Below, in pieces: positions 21,285 to 33,623 of a stretch of DNA of 64,000 bases. Within the stretch, counting starts at the first letter, position 1; each line of letters begins with the position of its first letter. The position numbers and the translations under genes are program-made. Source of the stretch: Ramazzottius varieornatus (Eukaryota > Tardigrada > Eutardigrada > Parachela > Ramazzottiidae); contig BDGG01000003.1 of NCBI GenBank assembly GCA_001949185.1, positions 921,502-985,501 of the forward strand. The letters are read 5' to 3'. A model generated the notes under the pieces. The model searched no databases, was not told where the DNA came from, and saw nothing but the letters and a program-made list of their open reading frames with translations.

Positions 21285-22472
21285 ATGGTAAGCAGAGCCA
21301 ATTTTTGATCATATTCTGTTATGATGTGATGGATTCCGTTCTAGGCGATGAAAGGCAGTCTGCTTGACTTTCTACAAGGATGGATGCTGATACCTTGGCG
21401 CATATTCATCGAAGTTTACACAAACCTTTATCGACCTTCAATTTCCAAGGATGAAGGAGAGCATGTCCCCGACATGGATGCATCGGATACCACGGTCGAC
21501 GAACGCGAGATGCGTCATTGGACCAAATTAGCCGAGACGTGGTGGGATCCCGAAGGCGAATTTGCCCTACTACGCGGCTTCAACACCACGCGTATTCCCT
21601 TCATCATCAAGACATACCAAAGACTTCTTCCAAAACAATCAGCTGACTTTTCTGACTTCGACTATCCCTTGAAGGGCCTGAAGGTGATCGACGTGGGTTG
21701 CGGAGCAGGATTAGTGTCCGAGCCTTTGGTCGAACTCGGTGCGGACGTTACCGCCGTGGACATGGTTCCGGAAATCATACAGATTGCCAAAACCCACTGG
21801 ACGCAGACCCACAAAGGCGCAAGAGGTCCAGAGTACCCCGAATATCTATGCGAGCCTGTGGAAGAATTAGCGAAAAGTCGTGAGGGGTACTACGACATGG
21901 CTCTCTGCCTCGAGGTGGGTTCCCTGATTCAGTTGCGCATATGTGTTCATCTAGCCTCACAATATGTGCGCGATCTGGGCTGGTGAGCGCTTCGCATCAC
22001 CAAGTGGCGCACATACGCCATGAATACGTCACAATATGTGCGCCAGTTCAGATGCACATTTGCTGATCCGCGCAATTATGGCGAATAGCGAACGAATGCA
22101 AACGTAGCATGATTCCTCTCCCCGTTGCAGGTGTTGGACCATGTAGGAAACTTACCGCCGTTTGTGGAGCACTGCTGTAAGTTTGTGCGAAAAGGTGGAT
22201 GCGCCATCTTCTCCACGTTCAACAGGACGACAGCTGCTTTACTGCTGGGTATTATTGGCGCAGAACACCTGCTTCGGATAGTCCCTATGGACACCCATCA
22301 CTTTCACAAGTTCGTCAAGCCTAGTGAGCTGACGGAGATGATCTCTTCTCATGGATTACGAACTGTTAGTGTTCATGGCAGTTTTCCTTTGAACCCATTT
22401 GCACGAAGACCCAAGTGGGTCGACATCGGCTACACCGGCGTGACCTATGTCCTAGTAGCTACACGGGACTGA
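21285..22472 (+). CDS. COQ3: COQ3-type ubiquinone biosynthesis O-methyltransferase, 304 aa
   Basis: Exons are 21285-21287 (the start codon alone), 21345-21914 and 22131-22472. The product is the mitochondrial SAM-dependent enzyme that performs both O-methylations of the coenzyme Q ring. Visible family marks are HWTKLAETWWDPEGEF near the N-terminus, SAM motif I VIDVGCGAGLVSEPL, VTAVDM (motif II), LCLEVLDHV (motif post-I/III), FVRKGGCAIFSTFNRT, the HHFHKFVKPSEL segment and the C-terminal YTGVTYVLVA. Length matches the family core with a short N-terminus; a clear mitochondrial presequence is not obvious. The splice after the first ATG is inferred from ATG|GTAAGC and TTCTAG|GCGATG. Translation from the second ATG (21348) would lose only two residues. 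The intron after 21914 carries a direct repeat of TCACAATATGTGCGC. Confidence 0.9.
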
Positions 22473-23866
22473 AGCACGTTTTACTCTGCACTCTTTACCG
22501 GGAGTTTCTTGCTGGATTATTTTAGCTGTGATTTTTTTATGCTCAGTATCAAACTCGGGCCCCCAACAGCGTCCAGTTCGAAATTTGACGGTTCTGACAC
22601 TTTCCAAATTTAGTTGTATACCGCAGCACCAGTAACAGACAGCCACAACGATAAAATACTATTTACGACCACAACCTCCGCGGTTTTCATGGTGTGAGGT
22701 TGCGCGTTCGCGATTGAGAGATCCAGACATGGAGGATTCTCGAGAACCAGCTTTCAGTAGTCAGTACCAACTGGCCGGTCGTAATGGACACCACCGCGGG
22801 ACATGCAGCGCCAGTACGCCAAGGTCAGAGAGTCGGGAGGCCAGTCTTTTCCTGCGGAAAGTAGTCGGTGACAGTGTCGTCTGGTCATGCTGACAACCCT
22901 GTTACAAGCGGGAACTGGATTGGGGTACTGGTTGGAACACGAGGAAGCCATCTTGAACATTGTCAAAATAGTCAAACCCAACACCACAAAATATGGCAGG
23001 AAACTGCTCCCCATGACAGGAAGTGGTAGGTCCGTCACGAAACGACAATGGAATCAAAATACGTTTCTTTCAGAACCAGGATCCAGCAACGACCGTTAGG
23101 ATATTCCACGTTACAATAGTCTTCAGCAGGGCTTTTATGCTCTGGGAAGCAGGTCGTACAATGGGAAACCACAAAGTCTGCACGACCTCCGCATATGTTT
23201 CGTTACGATCGGGAATAAAGCGGCGTGCTGTGTTATTCGACCGAGAAGTTATTTGATGTTATGCAAGGTCTTCGTGGGTGTTTACGTCAATCGGCTCCGT
23301 AAAAGTCCTTCGGCTATTCCACACGTCACTCATCCATCACTCTGCTAATGTGGGATGTGAGGATTATTTAATTCGGGAGCGAGCTCAACATGCAGTACTG
23401 GCGGTTGCAAGAGCATCTACTTTAAATCTGCGACCGGCGCACGCAGCAATTTTCCAGAAAATCACCTATCCTAGACTCCTGGAAGGTTTTAATAATAACA
23501 TATTTTTAATAACATGTTTTTCTCACTGCTAAATTGGTGCTAATCGCGGCAGCCTGTTGGGGAAGAGCAAGACCTCGCAGCTCGAGGGTTTTTTTCCGAG
23601 GCGTTAAACGGCGTGATTTCGTGACATCACGGAGACCAGACGTCATACGCATCCGCCTGTGCTGTAGGAGTTGTGCCTCTTCCCGTAGGCTCATAGCCCT
23701 ATACCTGGGGATTCCTCCTACTGATCTGGTCCTACGCACGGTTTAAACACCCAGTCACTGCCACCGCTGAAAACGAGGTTCAAATCACTTGATTTATTGG
23801 GAGGTTCAGCCATTTTGTTTGCAACTGTAATCATCTCATCTCTTTCTTCCAGGATATCTCTTCCTC
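22473..23866. other. Intergenic region
   Basis: A minus-strand ORF (22754-23038) has one hydrophobic helix (FLPYFVVLGLTILTMF), but no splice partners or family match were found, so it is not called. A polypyrimidine acceptor at about 23851 suggests a 5' UTR intron of the next gene. Confidence 0.4.
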
Positions 23867-24847
23867 ATGGATCCCCTAGCGCCACTGGCCGAAAGCATAG
23901 TCGGAGAAGAGATGGAAGATGTGCAGGAGAATCAGGAAGTGGACGATTTGTACGAGCGGAGCCCCACTCCGCAGCCTTTACCTCCTGACATCCCTCAGTA
24001 CAATTCCGTACATGTCGCTAATCACAAGCCCTTGCCCATCCCTCGATCCTACCTCCCTATGCTTGGCAGACCTGCGAAGTCCATGAAATCGACCGTTCCG
24101 ATGAAAGATGGCGAAACCACGACCATGACGACGATATACGTCCCGGAAGGAGGCAGTGTTGCTACTCCGAAAGCAGCTGTCGATACAGACAAGCCCAAAG
24201 GACCACGAGGCGCGCACATCAAGCGCTCCCCACAGGCTGCCATCGCTCTCGCTGTGCATCGCCTAAAAGCCACGGGAAAGTTCACCAACGAACAGCTCGG
24301 AGACATCTTCGATCGAGGACCGAAGTGGGCGTACAAAATTCAGAGGACGACGTCCAGTATGACTGGTATATTTACCTTCAATCAAGTACAGTCAATCAAT
24401 GCGTGCCATGGTCTACACTGTAGTAACTTCGAGTTCACTGATCTATTCAAATCTATTGTGAGCTGTATGCAGGTGCATGAGATGCTGTGCACTGTACTGT
24501 CTTTGTCCGCAGGTGAGCAACTGAACCCGAAGAAGCCCGGAAGGCGGAAGAAGCAAAGTTCGACAATAGACGAAGCTATCCAGAGGTACGTCAAGGACTT
24601 TCAGACAACCAGCGGTGCCACGATCTCGCGATTCCTGAAGGAACATGGCATCGCCAACGTTTCCGGGCATACGATTGTCCGCCGGTTGAAAGAGTTGGGC
24701 ATCGCCCGTATCGAGAAACCTCCTGGACCAAGCGCCGAACGCTACAGACGAACCACTAAATACAGACAGAAACATCCCGAAATGTTTCAGCAACAGTATG
24801 ACAACGGCGCGGGATCTGATAACGAGTACAGTATCGTTGAAACATGA
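23867..24847 (+). CDS. Helix-turn-helix protein, transposase-like DNA-binding region, 277 aa
   Basis: Exons are 23867-24365 and 24513-24847. The 147-base intron is open in frame, but it has good GT..CCGCAG signals and its translation is compositionally unlike the flanks. The N-terminal ~110 residues are acidic and Pro-rich, likely disordered. Residues ~125-160 (AIALAVHRLKATGKFTNEQL) form one helical segment. Residues ~190-235 (TSGATISRFLKEHGIANVSG, then HTIVRRLKELGIARI) form an HTH closely like the N-terminal DNA-binding part of Tc1-type transposases and paired domains. A basic linker (KKPGRRKKQ) precedes it. No DDE catalytic domain follows, so it is either a domesticated transposase fragment or a transcription factor. 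Nuclear, DNA-binding role inferred. Confidence 0.6.
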   Translation: MDPLAPLAESIVGEEMEDVQENQEVDDLYERSPTPQPLPPDIPQYNSVHVANHKPLPIPRSYLPMLGRPAKSMKSTVPMKDGETTTMTTIYVPEGGSVATPKAAVDTDKPKGPRGAHIKRSPQAAIALAVHRLKATGKFTNEQLGDIFDRGPKWAYKIQRTTSSMTGIFTFNQVQSINACHGLHCSNFEFTDLFKSIVSCMQVHEMLCTVLSLSAGEQLNPKKPGRRKKQSSTIDEAIQRYVKDFQTTSGATISRFLKEHGIANVSGHTIVRRLKELGIARIEKPPGPSAERYRRTTKYRQKHPEMFQQQYDNGAGSDNEYSIVET

Positions 24848-25831
24848 TCAGGAACTTCATTTGGTAGAAAACAGTCCCAAAGACCTACTTCGTACTCGCA
24901 GTCGTGTTGTTGAACATTTTGGTCCTTTTGAGTTGATTGCCGTACCAAGTCCAAGCTGGTGCGGTTTTGTCGAGTCGAGCGAGTGGCTCGACGAGCCGAT
25001 AATAAAAGCGAGGCTCCGCTCTCCATATGTCGCAGTAACATCCTCCCAGTTTAAGTGAATCCGCCGGAAGCGATAGAATCAGTCAGCTGACCGGCGAGTC
25101 ACAGCATTAGAAAGTCGGGGGCTTCATGACGTCATTTCATCGTTTAACTTTGCAGGCCATAATTTCCTTCTTACGTAATACGCGTTCGGTTGATTGTAGA
25201 ATGTAGAGAAAATCGTACACGCACGACGACATATCACGGGCCAGTATAAATTACGGGCCAGGAGGAAAAGACGGCAAATTTACAATTCTTATGGAAGCCA
25301 GAAACAGAAATCACACAACTGACGTTACATAGTAAAATTCAACCGTAGAAAATTGTCATGGACATGTGGCCATCAGCTGATCAGATGTTTTACTCTAACG
25401 ATTCTATGCTGCTGTCGACTTTCTCCCGGAGGCCGGAGAACAGTATTATTTTAATCATTATAATAGGAAATCGATTTTAGTAACTAAAATCGTTTTGATT
25501 GTGCAGGTCGGTGTTGATCGATTGATCCATAACAGGAAATCGAGTTTTAAATCTAATAATTGAAATTCGTCAGCGATAATTGATTTTACTTACAGTCAGC
25601 TGATCACGAAGACTCAACATTAGCGCGTGACTTTTAATAATTTTTGACGCCTGGACCTTCCTTAATTACGAAACGAACACGGAAGTACTTGGGGTCAATG
25701 AAGGTAAACTGTCAAGGTAGGCGGATATACACAATTGCGTAAACCATTTGCCCAGCCTTCGCACAGTCCCCAAACACAGACCCCAAGCGGAGGCTGATTG
25801 AACTAACCTGAGATTCGCAGCATAGTTTGGG
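24848..25831. other. Gene-free, repeat-bearing stretch
   Basis: Contains MITE family A copy 2 (25218-25430) and AT-rich DNA before the retrotransposon. No gene seen. Confidence 0.45.
25218..25430 (-). mobile_element. MITE family A, copy 2 (one end only)
   Basis: Starts after TA with CACGCACGACGAC. It matches the reverse complement of the right part of copy 1 for about 200 bases, including GACGGCAAATTTACA, TGACGTTAC and CCATCAGCTGATCAG. Homology fades near 25430 and no second terminal repeat is seen, so it is truncated or overwritten. Confidence 0.65.
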
Positions 25832-28800
25832 TCAAGGAGCCATATCTGGTCGGACGTATAGGTTTGAAACGTCGCTTCTCCATCTACCTATGGCCCTAAT
25901 CTGTTCCATGGAGCTTCCGGCTTTAGAAGCCCTCGAGACCGCTCCTATCCGGAAACTATGAGAGGCACAGCCATTCCCGAGAAAAATTTGTAGCTCGCGA
26001 TTGGCACGTTGGCGAGTCAGGTAGCATCCATCATGGGAAATGAATAATGGTGTATGTCTTGCTGAAGATCTGACCAGCATATAAGCGTGAACGGCTCGTA
26101 CGGGACAAGTATCCGTTTGAGTTTTTGTTATATAAATTGCAGGAGGTGTGGTTTTGCGATGGGTTTTGTCTCGCCGCAAACATATTTGGACCGAATCGCA
26201 GGATATTTGTAAGTCATTCAGGACAAGGTTTGATTTGTCAAAACTTGTCTCCTTCGAGCTAGTATACTCGAACACACGTAACATGCCGTAGAAGGCCATG
26301 GTGAAAGCCGTCCAAAGCATCAGTTGGTCGTGTCGAGGAATGAGAGATCCGAATAGGTCAGCTTTGAGCTGTCGTAAATGTTCTATTGTCAGAGGCTTTC
26401 TCTTGTATGTGTCGCGACGGGTTTGGTTGGTTAGACCTTTCAACATCATTGAGAGGTAATGGTCATTTCTACCAGGATGTTCGAAACCGTGCTCCAGTTG
26501 TTCTGAACGCACGCCGGCTACATAAACTGTCGCTGTTTTCCCGCTTAGCCCTTCGCTATCCAACCAGGAAACGAACCGTCTGATGGTTTGGTGATCCGTA
26601 GGGAGATAACGGAGATGACGGCTCAAACAGGAAGAGCGAAATCACCCAAATCCATTTCGGTAGCCTCTTCTGGTAGAGGGAGTCAATCGCTTACCGACGA
26701 GCTCTCGCGATCTTGCATCGAGTTCGAACGGTTTCCGGGTTCTAGCCTGATCTCCCGCAAAAAATCTAGGATGTTTCTACCATTATGGGCTCGGTATTGG
26801 CCTTGGGATGATTTTCGAAGAACCGCGGGTTGTCGAATCTAGACCCAGCATCAGCCAATGTATTATCGACGCCGCTTATATGCGTTATTCCTAGCGTGAA
26901 ATTGTTGTTTGCCGCTTCAACATAGGTGCGGCGTATCACCGTCATGATGGCGACATTCGATGACGTACATTTTGCCCAGATCTAGACCACCGACATATTG
27001 GCGGAATGAAATAAGATTCGCTTTGTCTGCCAGTCTGACCCCCAGACACAGCACGAGATTAAAGCTGGCAACAGTTCCAACAAAGCAATGGATGGTTTGG
27101 CTTCAAGTAGCCAGCTTGGCCATCGTAACTGAGACCGTTCTGCGCCGTAAACACCACCGCAACCGATGCTACCTGATGCGTCAGTAAATAGATGCATACT
27201 TGGAGATGCATACTGCCCGAAGAAACTTGCACGAGCCATCCCACGTCGGAAGAAAATCTATCCACCACTGCCGATCTGCTCTGAAGCCATCGTTCAGTTT
27301 CAGTTCAGGATGGTCGAGTTGTTTAACCTTATGTGCAAGATTGAGCATCCTTCGGAGGAAGATTCTGCCAGCCGGGATACATTTGGTTGCGAAGCCCAAT
27401 TGTCCGCAAATGCTAAGAATTTCCCGTTTAGTAGCTTTCACTCTAGCTTTGTATACCGTGAACAAATCTTGAATTTCCTTAACTTTACTTTCCGGAATGC
27501 TGATAGTCTGAGTTTCAGTATCGAGTTGAATGCCAAGGAAGGTGAGTTTAGTCGTAGGGCCCTCGGTTTTTTCTTCTGCTATAGGCACACCAAGGTGTGC
27601 ACATAATGCTCGTATAAAAGTCAACGTATAATGGCAAGCAGGTGACGAACTAGGTGCAGCCCACCAGAAATCATCGATGTAATGCAAAACGTCGAGCATT
27701 CCACCAGTAGTCTTAATTTTCCATTCGAGAATTTTGGAGAGATCATCGAACAAACTAGGTGAAGATCGACACCCAAACGGCAGTACCGTATCGAAATAAT
27801 ATTTTCCATCCCACATGTAAACAAGCAGACGCCAATCCTCTTTCGCGACTGGTATGAGTCTAAAGGCGCCCTTCAAATCCGTTTTTGCCATCAAACAGCC
27901 CTTTCCAAGTTTAAGACAAATATCAATGGCGTCGTCGACTGAACAGAAGTTAAGGGTATAATCTGTTTTCGAAATGTAATCGTTGACTGACTGTCTGAAG
28001 GGTCAGGACAAGTCCATAATAAGGCGAACTCCGCCTAGTTTTTTGGGGCGTACACCCATGGAGGAACAAATGAAGTGGGGAAAAGGCGGATGGTCCAAAG
28101 GACCAACGGTGTGCTTTGCAGCAACCTCTTTGGCTACATAATCGCGTACGACCTCAGGGTGTTCTCGAGCAGTTCGAGCGTTAGGAGTAATTTGAGTAAC
28201 ATCAGGGCCAGTATAACCCAGGCGAAAACCATTGATAAGACCATTGACGAAATAATCAGCAAATTCGGAGTCAGGATAATCCTTCAGGGCATGAGCAAAC
28301 CGTTCTGGTATCAACGGGGTATATGCTTTATCAGGAATTTCAACAGAAGTAAAATGATGAGTGGTAACAGGAACGGGTGCTAGCGAAGTAGATGGAACAC
28401 TAAGCGTAGCGATGGGTGAGCTTGGTATGCCCGGTTTTGAGGCATTGCGAACAGGGCATAGTTCTGATAACATGGTTCAGCGCAGCCACCGGGTTCGGTA
28501 AAACGACTGCAAGCCAGGACCACAGCTTTAGGTCGATTACCATCAGAGTTAGAATTATAGCCATCAGATGTCATATTAGAAAATCTATTAGAAGATCTAT
28601 TCACACCTTCTTTCTTGCTGGGGCATGTTGTTGCCATATGGCCCTTCTCGCTGCATATATGGCAGGTAGCGGTGCGAATCCACTCAGAGTATGAACCTCG
28701 AGCAACGGTGCTGATAACTGTGGTGGTAGTAGCGGTTGGCTTGAAATTATTTTTAACGGCCTTAACGATATCACGGTCCTCGTGGTACCACCCGGTTACA

Positions 28801-29872
28801 TCACAATCTTTTGACGGAAACGTTGGTCATATTCCAACCAAAAGCGCACGTCAGGCTTTCGTGAAGCCAACCCCCGGATGATGCCACTATAGGCAAGGAA
28901 AGGTATAGCCATATCGGGGTAATAGTAGCTCCGATAGAGAGAGAAAGTCAAAAACGCATCTTGCCAGGAGGGCAAGTCAACGATCACCAAGTGTCCTGTA
29001 CTAGGGTCACCGGGTTGTTTGCGCTTGGTGTTATCAGGCACATATCTATCAGTAACCAGATCCTGGAAAACCACGTAGGCTGCTTTTTGTCGAAGCAACT
29101 TTTCAACAGTAGGAGTGACTGGGGGGAAGTTGAAATGAGTAGAAGGAGGTGGCTTTTTTCAAACGACACTGTAGACAACTGGGGTAGGTGAGGAAGGTAT
29201 TTGATTGCCGTACTGCGGTAGAGGCGAAGAAGCCCGGGAGACTGAGTACGTTGGGGGGAGCGTACCTGACGATGGAGTGACTCGTTTGTAGCTTCCAGCC
29301 GCTTGACATGACGAAGGATGGCGGCAATCTCTTCTGGTGTCGGGTAAGTGGCGTTGGTAGGCAACCACGATCCCTTCCATTTCGGCCTGCCTGTTCGCCT
29401 TGTAATCGTCCACCGGAAGAATGTCCCATGTGACCCATCAAGACGTCGTGTCCACCAGGTCCAACTTGGCCACCAACATACGCGCTCCCTTCGTATTCCG
29501 TTCTTCTTTCCTGTCTTCCTGATCTATCCGACACGCGAAGTAATTCCGGACCAGTTCCCTGTCTTTCCAGTCTTCCAGATCCACTTTCCAGTCTTCTGGT
29601 TCATTCTCCAAGCGGCTTGGGCTTCCCTGTCGGTCTTCTCGTCCGGGTGCTGCGAACAGCTCCAAGGCCCGATCCACACTGACCGCGCGACGAACGTCTT
29701 TCAACGCCGAGCGAAGGCGTTTGGCGAGAGGCACCTCTGGTAACGCGGTAAGAACTTGACTATCATCAGGCCCAGCTGGATTTTTGGTACCGTAACGGTG
29801 TCGTCCACTAGGGCTATCACTGGCTACCGGAGGCATAGCCCCGTGTGGGCTCTGAGGTCGCGAGTTTGCCAT
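25832..29872 (-). mobile_element. Degenerate tyrosine-recombinase (DIRS/Ngaro-like) retrotransposon
   Basis: Minus-strand order is gag-like, zinc knuckle, reverse transcriptase, RNase H, tyrosine recombinase. Gag pieces lie at 29872-28796 (FWLEYDQRFRQK), and a CCHC knuckle CHICSEKGHMATTC at about 28670-28625. Reverse transcriptase runs 28473-27181 with KTDLKGAFR, FGCRSSPS and the YIDD site at 27681-27670. RNase H at 27239-26982 starts LFTDASGSIGCGG, but its HSANMS lacks the expected Asp. The recombinase at 26626-25832 keeps GMLRVFEY, SHSFRIGAVSRASKAG and GRWRSDVSNLYVR (the R..HxxR..Y set). A TGA at 28005-28003 interrupts the polymerase frame, and gag, knuckle and RNase H lie in shifted frames, so the copy is dead. 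RT plus YR without a DDE integrase defines the DIRS order. Terminal repeats were not identified. Confidence 0.85.
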
Positions 29873-30033
29873 CGAGAAGACTTAAAAAAGCTGAGAAAAA
29901 AAAATGTGCTCACTTCGTGAAACAGTGACTGACTCCAGCTGTAAATTTAGACTGTAAGCTACTCAGAATCCACATGGCAGCCTAATCAAATGACTATTCT
30001 GTAATGAGGGAAATGCCGAAATGGCGTCAACGG

Positions 30034-32780
30034 CAGTGTAACACCTTTCGCCGTTAACTCTCTTAACTGCATAGTAAAATAACACTGGCCGGCAAGCACA
30101 ACACAGCAGAGCGTAAAACCGTTCGATAAACCGGAAACCAAATCCACATTTTCCAAAAAACGAAAACGAAAACGAACACGAGCAGAAAGCAATCGCGAGT
30201 TTTTTAACGGAACTGAACGGAAGATTTCGATGTTCGGAACCGAAACTAAAATACACCGTTCGCACAGAAATTAACAGTTTATGATCGTCAAAGATTCACG
30301 CTTTAACATCCTTCGGTAAACTATTTTTCGCCGATGTCTTCGGCTTTCCACTATCTTAAACTAAATTCCACTTCAAGTACAGCGAATCATCTAACTTCTC
30401 GCTGCCTAGGGAAGTTGTCTTCTCGGTGGATCCATTTCCAGCATCACTGAACAGTCTTTCGGGGGAACAGCTAGAGGGGGGAACCGCGAGAACCCGCACA
30501 GCCAGCTTGGAAAGCTTCGGAAGAGTAGCTGCATGCTTTTGCCAGAATTCCAGGATCGGTTTGGAGCTTACAGGTGGCGGCAGGCTTTGATGGAGACTTA
30601 TCTCGTCAGCGTGATTGACCGCACTGCCAGTGTCGGAGTAACGGCAGAACTGGCTAAACTCGGTGAACAACGAAGCTGTATCTGTGGTCGCTGCTATTGG
30701 CTGTGCAGTTAAGCTGGTTGTTCCGCACATTTTCTGCACGCCATTGATAATCTCACTTTTTTCAGCGATGGGGTACATCAGGAGACCTTTCATGGCTGGA
30801 TTGAGGAACACTGCTGCTTTGTGTAGTTCGTCAACGACCAGTTTAGCGTCACAGACTTAAGCTGTTTCTGCAAATACGGAAGTTCGTCAGTGACTGAGAA
30901 ACATGTCATATGGTGTCAAAGAAGTTTAATCTTACCTGATATGCCACAAGAGCGCTGTACTGGGGTAAGTCCCGGAACTCTTCAGAAATTGGCTGACTGA
31001 CGTACGCCTGGACTTCGATGAAGTAAGGTACGACCAGGTGTATCGTCGGAATGTTCGATGACTCTAGAGCCAACGTGGCAGTCTTGAAGGGTCACAGCAG
31101 CTCAGCCACAGCACGGAGAAAGTCGACAGGTCCCGGAAGTCGGTTTCGTTCGTCTCTTTCTTGCAAGATGTGTTCGAGTTCTGGGTAGAGCCGGATAATG
31201 GAATCCAGCATGCCCAGGTTGGAGTTCCACCGCGTTTCGATCGCCCGACAGACGGCGGCTAAGATAGTCTTGCTTGCAGTACGTTACCAGCGACTTACAG
31301 GACTGAATCAAGGTTGAAATTGAAACTCCTTCATCACTCAGTTTGAATCTGCGAATTTGGCTTCCGGTTAACTGAGTTTTGTAAGCACGTGTTGTGCATT
31401 TGACAAGCACAGCTGACACGTTTAAGAATGGTTCTATTTGGAACTCTGGAGGCAGCAATCATAGTAGCAGCAGCATCTGTTATGAACGTAACGTCCGCGC
31501 ATTCCTCTTCTGAGATGCAAATGTGTGCCAATGCATGATGAACCCGACGAACTTGGTCTTTGTGTAATCTTCCGTCCATCCATCCAGGCTGATACAGACA
31601 CCTCTGGTTGTAAGGATCTTTGTCAGCTTTGGAACACTTATCTTCCGTAGAGCTTTAGCTTGGTTGGTCACGCTGGTGCTAACGGTGGCAGCAGATGTAA
31701 GAAGTTCGCGAGCAGGAAAACGAGCTCCTTTATGCTTTCTTGCTATCCCCAACACCGTGTCAATCATCAGCTCGAATCCTTCTCCTTCGCACACTTGGAA
31801 TGCTGGAGAATCCAAAGCACAGAATCTTTGAACAATAGCACACATCAAAAGCCGTCAAACAATAACGTAAGATCAAATTAGCAAGTTCAATATTACTTTG
31901 CAAGAGCTTCCGACATGAGTTATTTTTCTTCTGTCGTTACTCCGACCTTCAGATACTGCTGTATCGAACCTGCGGCTTTCTCCTCACACTTGGCTGAATG
32001 GTGTAATAGTGAGGTTGTTCCAGTCTTAATGCTGAAAGTGTACACTTGACTGCAGTTCTTACAGGCAACGAAGTCCAGCACCTCGTCCGTATCCACTGTG
32101 ACTACTCGTAAGAAATCTTCCCACACGGCACTTCTTCCACTCGCATTCTCTTTAGTCGCCAAAAGACTCATCTTTGATGCCGCGTTGTACCTCGGCTACC
32201 GTAAGTCCTCTTAGCTGCAGTGAGGGTGACGCCTTAACTTTCTTCGCAGCTCGCTTTGAATCGCTAGCTCGCTTCTTCAAGGCTTCGCCGGTCAGATCTA
32301 TCAGTTCCACTTCACCTTCATCGCCCGAACTCTGTCCCGACCTACAAAACCACTATTATCTTACCGTACTCTAACCGAATATGAGCTGCACTTACATAAT
32401 CCAGCCTGCCAGCGACGTGGTAGATTAAGAGACCAGCGGACTAAATCCAGAACCAAACTAATACAAGAATTAACCGCAAGTTAGTAAGTCGATTCAGAAT
32501 ACATAGGAGTCTGCGATACAACCCAGCGACTTGCTCAATGAGTTGCGCGATGGTCAGAAATCGTATTTAACTATAGCTTACGTGCTCTGCTATAGGGCTG
32601 TGTTACGTAATTGTTTCGGTTTCTAAGCCAGTCCGATCAGAACGGAACGGGCGGAACGTCATTCTGTCAGAAACCGAACGGAAAAAAGCGGAAATAATTT
32701 CGGGTATTCCAGAACGGAAGCGGACCGAAACTTCGTTAACTGCAGTTCAGTTCCGCTTAACGGACCATTTTTAAGCTCTG
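30034..32780 (-). mobile_element. Degenerate hAT transposon
   Basis: Minus-strand transposase fragments span 32171-30356. They include a BED-type zinc finger (ACKNCSQVYTFSIKTG then HHSAKC), the core (SLDGWTEDYTKTKFVGF, VTFITDAAATM, SCACQMHN), AIETRWNSNLGMLDS, and the hATC dimerisation end (VLAVPPSSCSPERLFSDAGN). At least three frame changes break it, although some gaps may be introns (an acceptor TTTGCAG precedes the last part). The proposed ends read CAGTGTAACA at 30034 and, on the other strand, CAGAGCTTAA from 32780, both with CCGTTAA at the same offset and followed by GGAACGGAA-type subterminal repeats. I could not find a matching 8-bp duplication, so the exact ends are tentative. Confidence 0.75.
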
Positions 32781-33483
32781 CAGCACAGACTACGTTGCCG
32801 ACAATTTAGGCAAGTTGCACTGAGAGAAGATGCCGGAAGAGCTTGCCAGACTGCGGTGGGAGTCAGCAGTTTGCGGCAGTATGGGAAGCTCTTTCGGGTA
32901 CCAGTCCAAACACTGCGAGCATGTATCAGTCAGAGCGATCAAACGATCGCATACGAGCTCTTTAGAGTAATTAGAGTGGAACAGCTGATTAGCTACACCC
33001 TGCTAGAGCACTGGGCCGCAGGTCCAAAAGTACGCTGTAACTGTGCTGCGCACATTACCAGGGCGCTGTACGCTGCTCTGTGCTGCACAACTTTCATGCC
33101 CTGTGGCCAAGCAGCTGTGCTGCAGATGCACGTTGACCTGGTGCAACTGCGCGGAACGCCGATGTATTGACGTGGTTCGTAATTCAGTCAGCGAAATCGG
33201 TAGTCAACCTGGAGAACGTTGCCCTAAAGTACGGCAAAGCTAAGACGGTTGACGTTCGAATGCCCAAAAACTGTAAATTTTGTTTGGTTTCGGTAGGTGC
33301 ATCTGTGCGGTAGTCTATGGCTTTCTGCTGTATGCTGTGCTGTGCCGCACAAATTTCGTCAGTTTACGCGTTGTAGCTGTTGCTGCAGCACAGCACAGCT
33401 GCAGTACAATGCAGCGTATGCGGCCAGATTCCGTGCTCTACACCCTACACAGGCGTTAGGCGTGCTGATACAGTGTACCAAAA
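32781..33483. other. Gene-free stretch
   Basis: Rich in GCTGTGCTGCA-like short repeats on both strands. No protein or RNA gene is supportable. Confidence 0.4.
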
Positions 33484-33623
33484 ATTAACCGTCGATAAGG
33501 GGTGTGACAATTAAACGGAGCTTAATTACCCTGTGACCAATAACGGTTTTGATTCGCCGCATGCGCCAATTTCATTGGCCATTTCCATCTGGCTCCTTCT
33601 GAAACCCATTTTCGACGGTTAAT
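33484..33623 (+). mobile_element. 140-bp MITE, family B, copy 2
   Basis: Terminal inverted repeats ATTAACCGTCGA / TCGACGGTTAAT bound a 140-bp non-coding element that aligns along its length with 11932-12063. Confidence 0.8.

Noticed and set aside
24366-24512. The open frame across the HTH gene intron as coding sequence
   Set aside because: It has clear GT..CCGCAG signals and its translation breaks the basic linker. Retention cannot be fully excluded.
30026-32788. An 8-bp target duplication for the large hAT element
   Set aside because: The flanks of the proposed ends (GTCAACGG and CAGCACAG) do not match, so no duplication is claimed.
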